Below, one piece after another: positions 45,043-47,500 of a stretch of DNA of 47,500 bases. The stretch lies in contig NC_135552.1 of the NCBI RefSeq assembly GCF_964340395.1, positions 15,047,194 through 15,094,693 on the forward strand, in the 5' to 3' direction. The DNA comes from Glandiceps talaboti. Taxonomy: Eukaryota > Hemichordata > Enteropneusta > Spengelidae. The notes below the pieces were generated by a model. The model had not been told where the DNA came from. It worked only from the letters and a program-made list of their open reading frames with translations, and ran no database searches. Numbering within the stretch: the first letter of the stretch is position 1; each line of letters begins with the position of its first letter. Made by a program: the position numbers and the translations under genes.

Positions 45043-45382
45043 AATAGCGATTACTATATCGTTACTAATTTAAGTTAATCAAAGTTCTACCAATACCAAG
45101 GTGATCGCCAAGTATGCCTCAGTCTTAGGGGAGGTCACATTTTACATTGACTCGTTTTTTTAATATATAATTTTGCATTATTTTTTTAACTTTGGCATGA
45201 TTCCACCGCTGCCACCCGTTCCAAGGCCTACAACTACCACATCCCACCACTGTCACCACCACAGACAAAATCATAACATTACAAATTATGAAATGTATTA
45301 CATACTTATGTCACTTTGATAATGGCGAACAGCTCAGCTGGTGGGAATGACTTTGATGAGGATCTGTATTTTAGATAAATAT

Positions 45383-45728
45383 GAATATTTATTTATTTAT
45401 TTATTTGTTTGTTTGTTTGTTGTTTGTTTATTTATTATTTTATTTATTTATTTATTTATTTATTAATGTACCACCCAACAGGCATTGTCTAACAACGGGA
45501 GGAGGGTTAAGCGTTAGTGCTGGAGGAAACCAGCCGGAGTGCCCAGCGAAAACCTGCATTGTTTGATCGGTAGAGTCAACCCATACTTCCATAGTCAAAC
45601 TGAACGACACTCTTCTTACTTTAATACAGCGTATTGCGTTGGTCAATTTAATCAAACGCAGAATGGGTTCGAACTCCGCCCGCAGTGGTAAGAAGCACGT
45701 GGTTTAACCACTCGATCGACCACTGACA
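45383..45728 (-). mobile_element. tRNA-derived SINE
   Basis: On the minus strand the head GTGGTCGATCGAGTGGTTAA resembles a tRNA A-box region. GAGTTCGAACCC (plus 45665-45676) is a good pol III B box about 40 bases later. A body containing CACTCCGGCTGGTTTCCTCC follows, and the 3' end is an (AATA)n tail at plus 45383-45472. Length about 345 bp. The head is not a functional tRNA gene. I did not find a definite target duplication. Confidence 0.8.
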
Positions 45729-45739
45729 ACCCTAATGGT

Positions 45740-47465
45740 AACATGACGTGTATGGAATTACATTTTGTAATTTTCAGGTTATGTGGTGGATGTATGGTGA
45801 ATTTGAACCAATGGTAATGAGGTTTTTTTTCTTCTGATATTGAACTTCTTATATAGACTGACATAATTTACTTTAAAGTGTCGTTTATTCAGTTCACACA
45901 TGGTGTCTAAATGTCCACCATGCAGACATCAATACATTGGCACTCAAGTGGTGTCTGCCTCTAATTGCAGTATGTTTTAAAATGGTTTATTTTATTCAGA
46001 CTAAATGTAGCAAGTATTTGCGATCTTGCTTAAACTTGAAAGTGTAGAATGCACAGTTTCTTGTTAATTGGTTGTATGCGTGGTTGTATAAAATGGAAAC
46101 AGCTGCAGTGGATTGCTCAGTAACCCGCAATGCAGTGTGCACTGTACAAGGTGATTATGCACTGTTACAGTAACACAACTGTTGAAAGTATGTATCTGTT
46201 TCTTGACCATGCAATTGCAACGTACACAAACCGTGCATGACATATTCCACACGCAATGTACAATCTCCTATATTTGATACATGGTTTTGTCTATCCAAAT
46301 TATTACAGAGTTAGGGATGTGCGGTGTATTTCATGTTTATAACCTCATCCTCTGGCAGATACACAGACACATGCATAATTTGTGTATTACAATGTCAATA
46401 AATCACCCCCTGCAAGAGACAGACACAACAAATGTATCCGTTCTGATTGTAATTTCTGCACAGCTTACCACCCTTCGTCTTCTACAGTGTAAGCTCCATC
46501 ACTAAATAATTATGAATTAGTTTTCTAGTTTTCTTTCCTTCAACCCAATAGGTTACCCCTGTGACAACAAGTAAATCTTCGCTTTCAGTAATTTAGTACA
46601 AATTTGACTGTCATTGAATGTTATATAATATATTGTTAATTTCAAAGAGTAAAATTTGGAAAGCGAGAAATATTTTTGTGTTTTGTGTATGAGAACAATG
46701 TCATAAACAGATAAGTCATCAAGATTGTTGTTGATAGCGATAAAGTGACGAGTCACAAATTCACAAAGTGAATTTAGGTCTTTCGGCTTGTGGCCTGTAT
46801 AGTATTCTAGTTGAAGAAATATGTTGGACGCAATTTGTAACGGATAAGTTTGGATTGCAACCTTTCAAAATGAAGTATCTACATCGGTTTTACGTAAGTG
46901 TGTTCATACTGTGTATTCTATCATCATGATACAATGATAATATAACTGTACAAAAACAATTCTTAAAGGGGCACAAGTTGAGTTTATACATATTCTGTAC
47001 ATATTTTGGTGTAGTTTTTACTGCATACATATCTAAAAGATATACTTATAGTATTGTACTTACTGAAGCACACTTAACCATCACTTGCAATTGACTGAAC
47101 CCTAACCTCTTTTAGAAGACATAACCCATAAACGATCCGATGACGTAATTTATCATACGTATCGAAATATTGTTCAGGAAATCCCTATTCAGTAGTCAAC
47201 TGTTCTAACAATGTCAGAAGACAATCGTAATGCTATACAAGACATGCATCAACATTAAGATTATACTAGAATGTAGTTTTATATTTTTAAGTGTTTTCAC
47301 TTTAGTAAAAAAAAGCTTCTATACTCAGCTTGTGTCACTTTAATGATGCAACCTACCATGCACACATTGATGTGGTGGAAAACTTCAGAAAGGTAATTAT
47401 GAACACCAATCAGCTCAGTAGACTATTTCAGTTGTGGAAAAGAATATCATAACTAAGTTCTCTCT
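45740..47465. other. Right flank, no gene seen
   Basis: Short open frames only. CAATGTCAATAAATCACCCC (46391) resembles the sequence near 24026 on the other strand, indicating a dispersed repeat. No splice-supported exon found. Confidence 0.5.
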
Positions 47466-47470
47466 TGTAT

Positions 47471-47500
47471 AGTGATATCTATCTATCTATCTATCTATCT
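47471..47500. repeat. (CTAT)n microsatellite at window edge
   Basis: CTATCTATCT run truncated by the window end. Confidence 0.95.

Noticed and set aside
45640-45728. Possible tRNA gene on the minus strand
   Set aside because: It has A- and B-box-like sequence but no complete cloverleaf, and it continues into a SINE body with an AATA tail.

Overview
The window is AT-rich genomic DNA of an invertebrate animal. It has GT/AG introns of several kb, very many micro- and minisatellites, foldback (MITE-like) elements and a tRNA-headed SINE. The two recognised proteins are conserved across animals. I cannot fix the phylum from sequence alone; a marine invertebrate, possibly a deuterostome, fits the repeat style, but that is an impression only. 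I see no bacterial genes, rRNA, functional tRNA or CRISPR.

Layout. (1) 134-9347, + strand: the 3' part of a spliced gene ending in a SPRY (B30.2-type) domain, seen as four exons with consistent reading phases. Its 6.65-kb intron (1439-8090) holds a complete, intronless, same-strand COG8 gene (2860-4911), a subunit of the conserved oligomeric Golgi complex. (2) 9348-16629: no confident gene. This intergenic stretch between convergent genes holds a 42-bp minisatellite interrupted by a small hAT-like element with an 8-bp target duplication, an exact 190-bp duplication, and a 59/62-bp minisatellite with large palindromes. (3) 16630-43069, - strand: an MLLT10/MLLT6 (AF10/AF17) orthologue. Thirteen coding exons join in frame to 1,025 codons: start codon, PHD/zinc-knuckle/extended-PHD module, AT-hook region, octapeptide motif plus leucine zipper (the DOT1L-binding part of the family) and a Gln-rich tail. 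The last exon and stop are not securely located. Its introns carry most of the minisatellites. (4) 43070-47500: upstream flank of the MLLT10-like gene with a probable promoter, microsatellites and a SINE.

The most unusual feature is in intron 4 of the MLLT10-like gene. The last 27 coding bases of exon 4 and its splice donor are the first unit of an exactly 42-bp (14-codon) tandem array of about 11 copies. It stays open in the exon's frame and keeps donor-like GT sites in several copies. Choosing a different donor copy would add multiples of 14 residues inside the PZP chromatin-reader module without changing frame. Other notable points are the intronless nested COG8 with a foldback in its probable 3' UTR, and a minisatellite that appears to have grown from the interior of a foldback transposon.

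The SPRY/COG8 genes and the MLLT10-like gene are convergent. Nothing in the sequence links their functions: COG8 acts in Golgi tethering, AF10-type proteins are nuclear chromatin regulators, and the SPRY protein is of unknown role.
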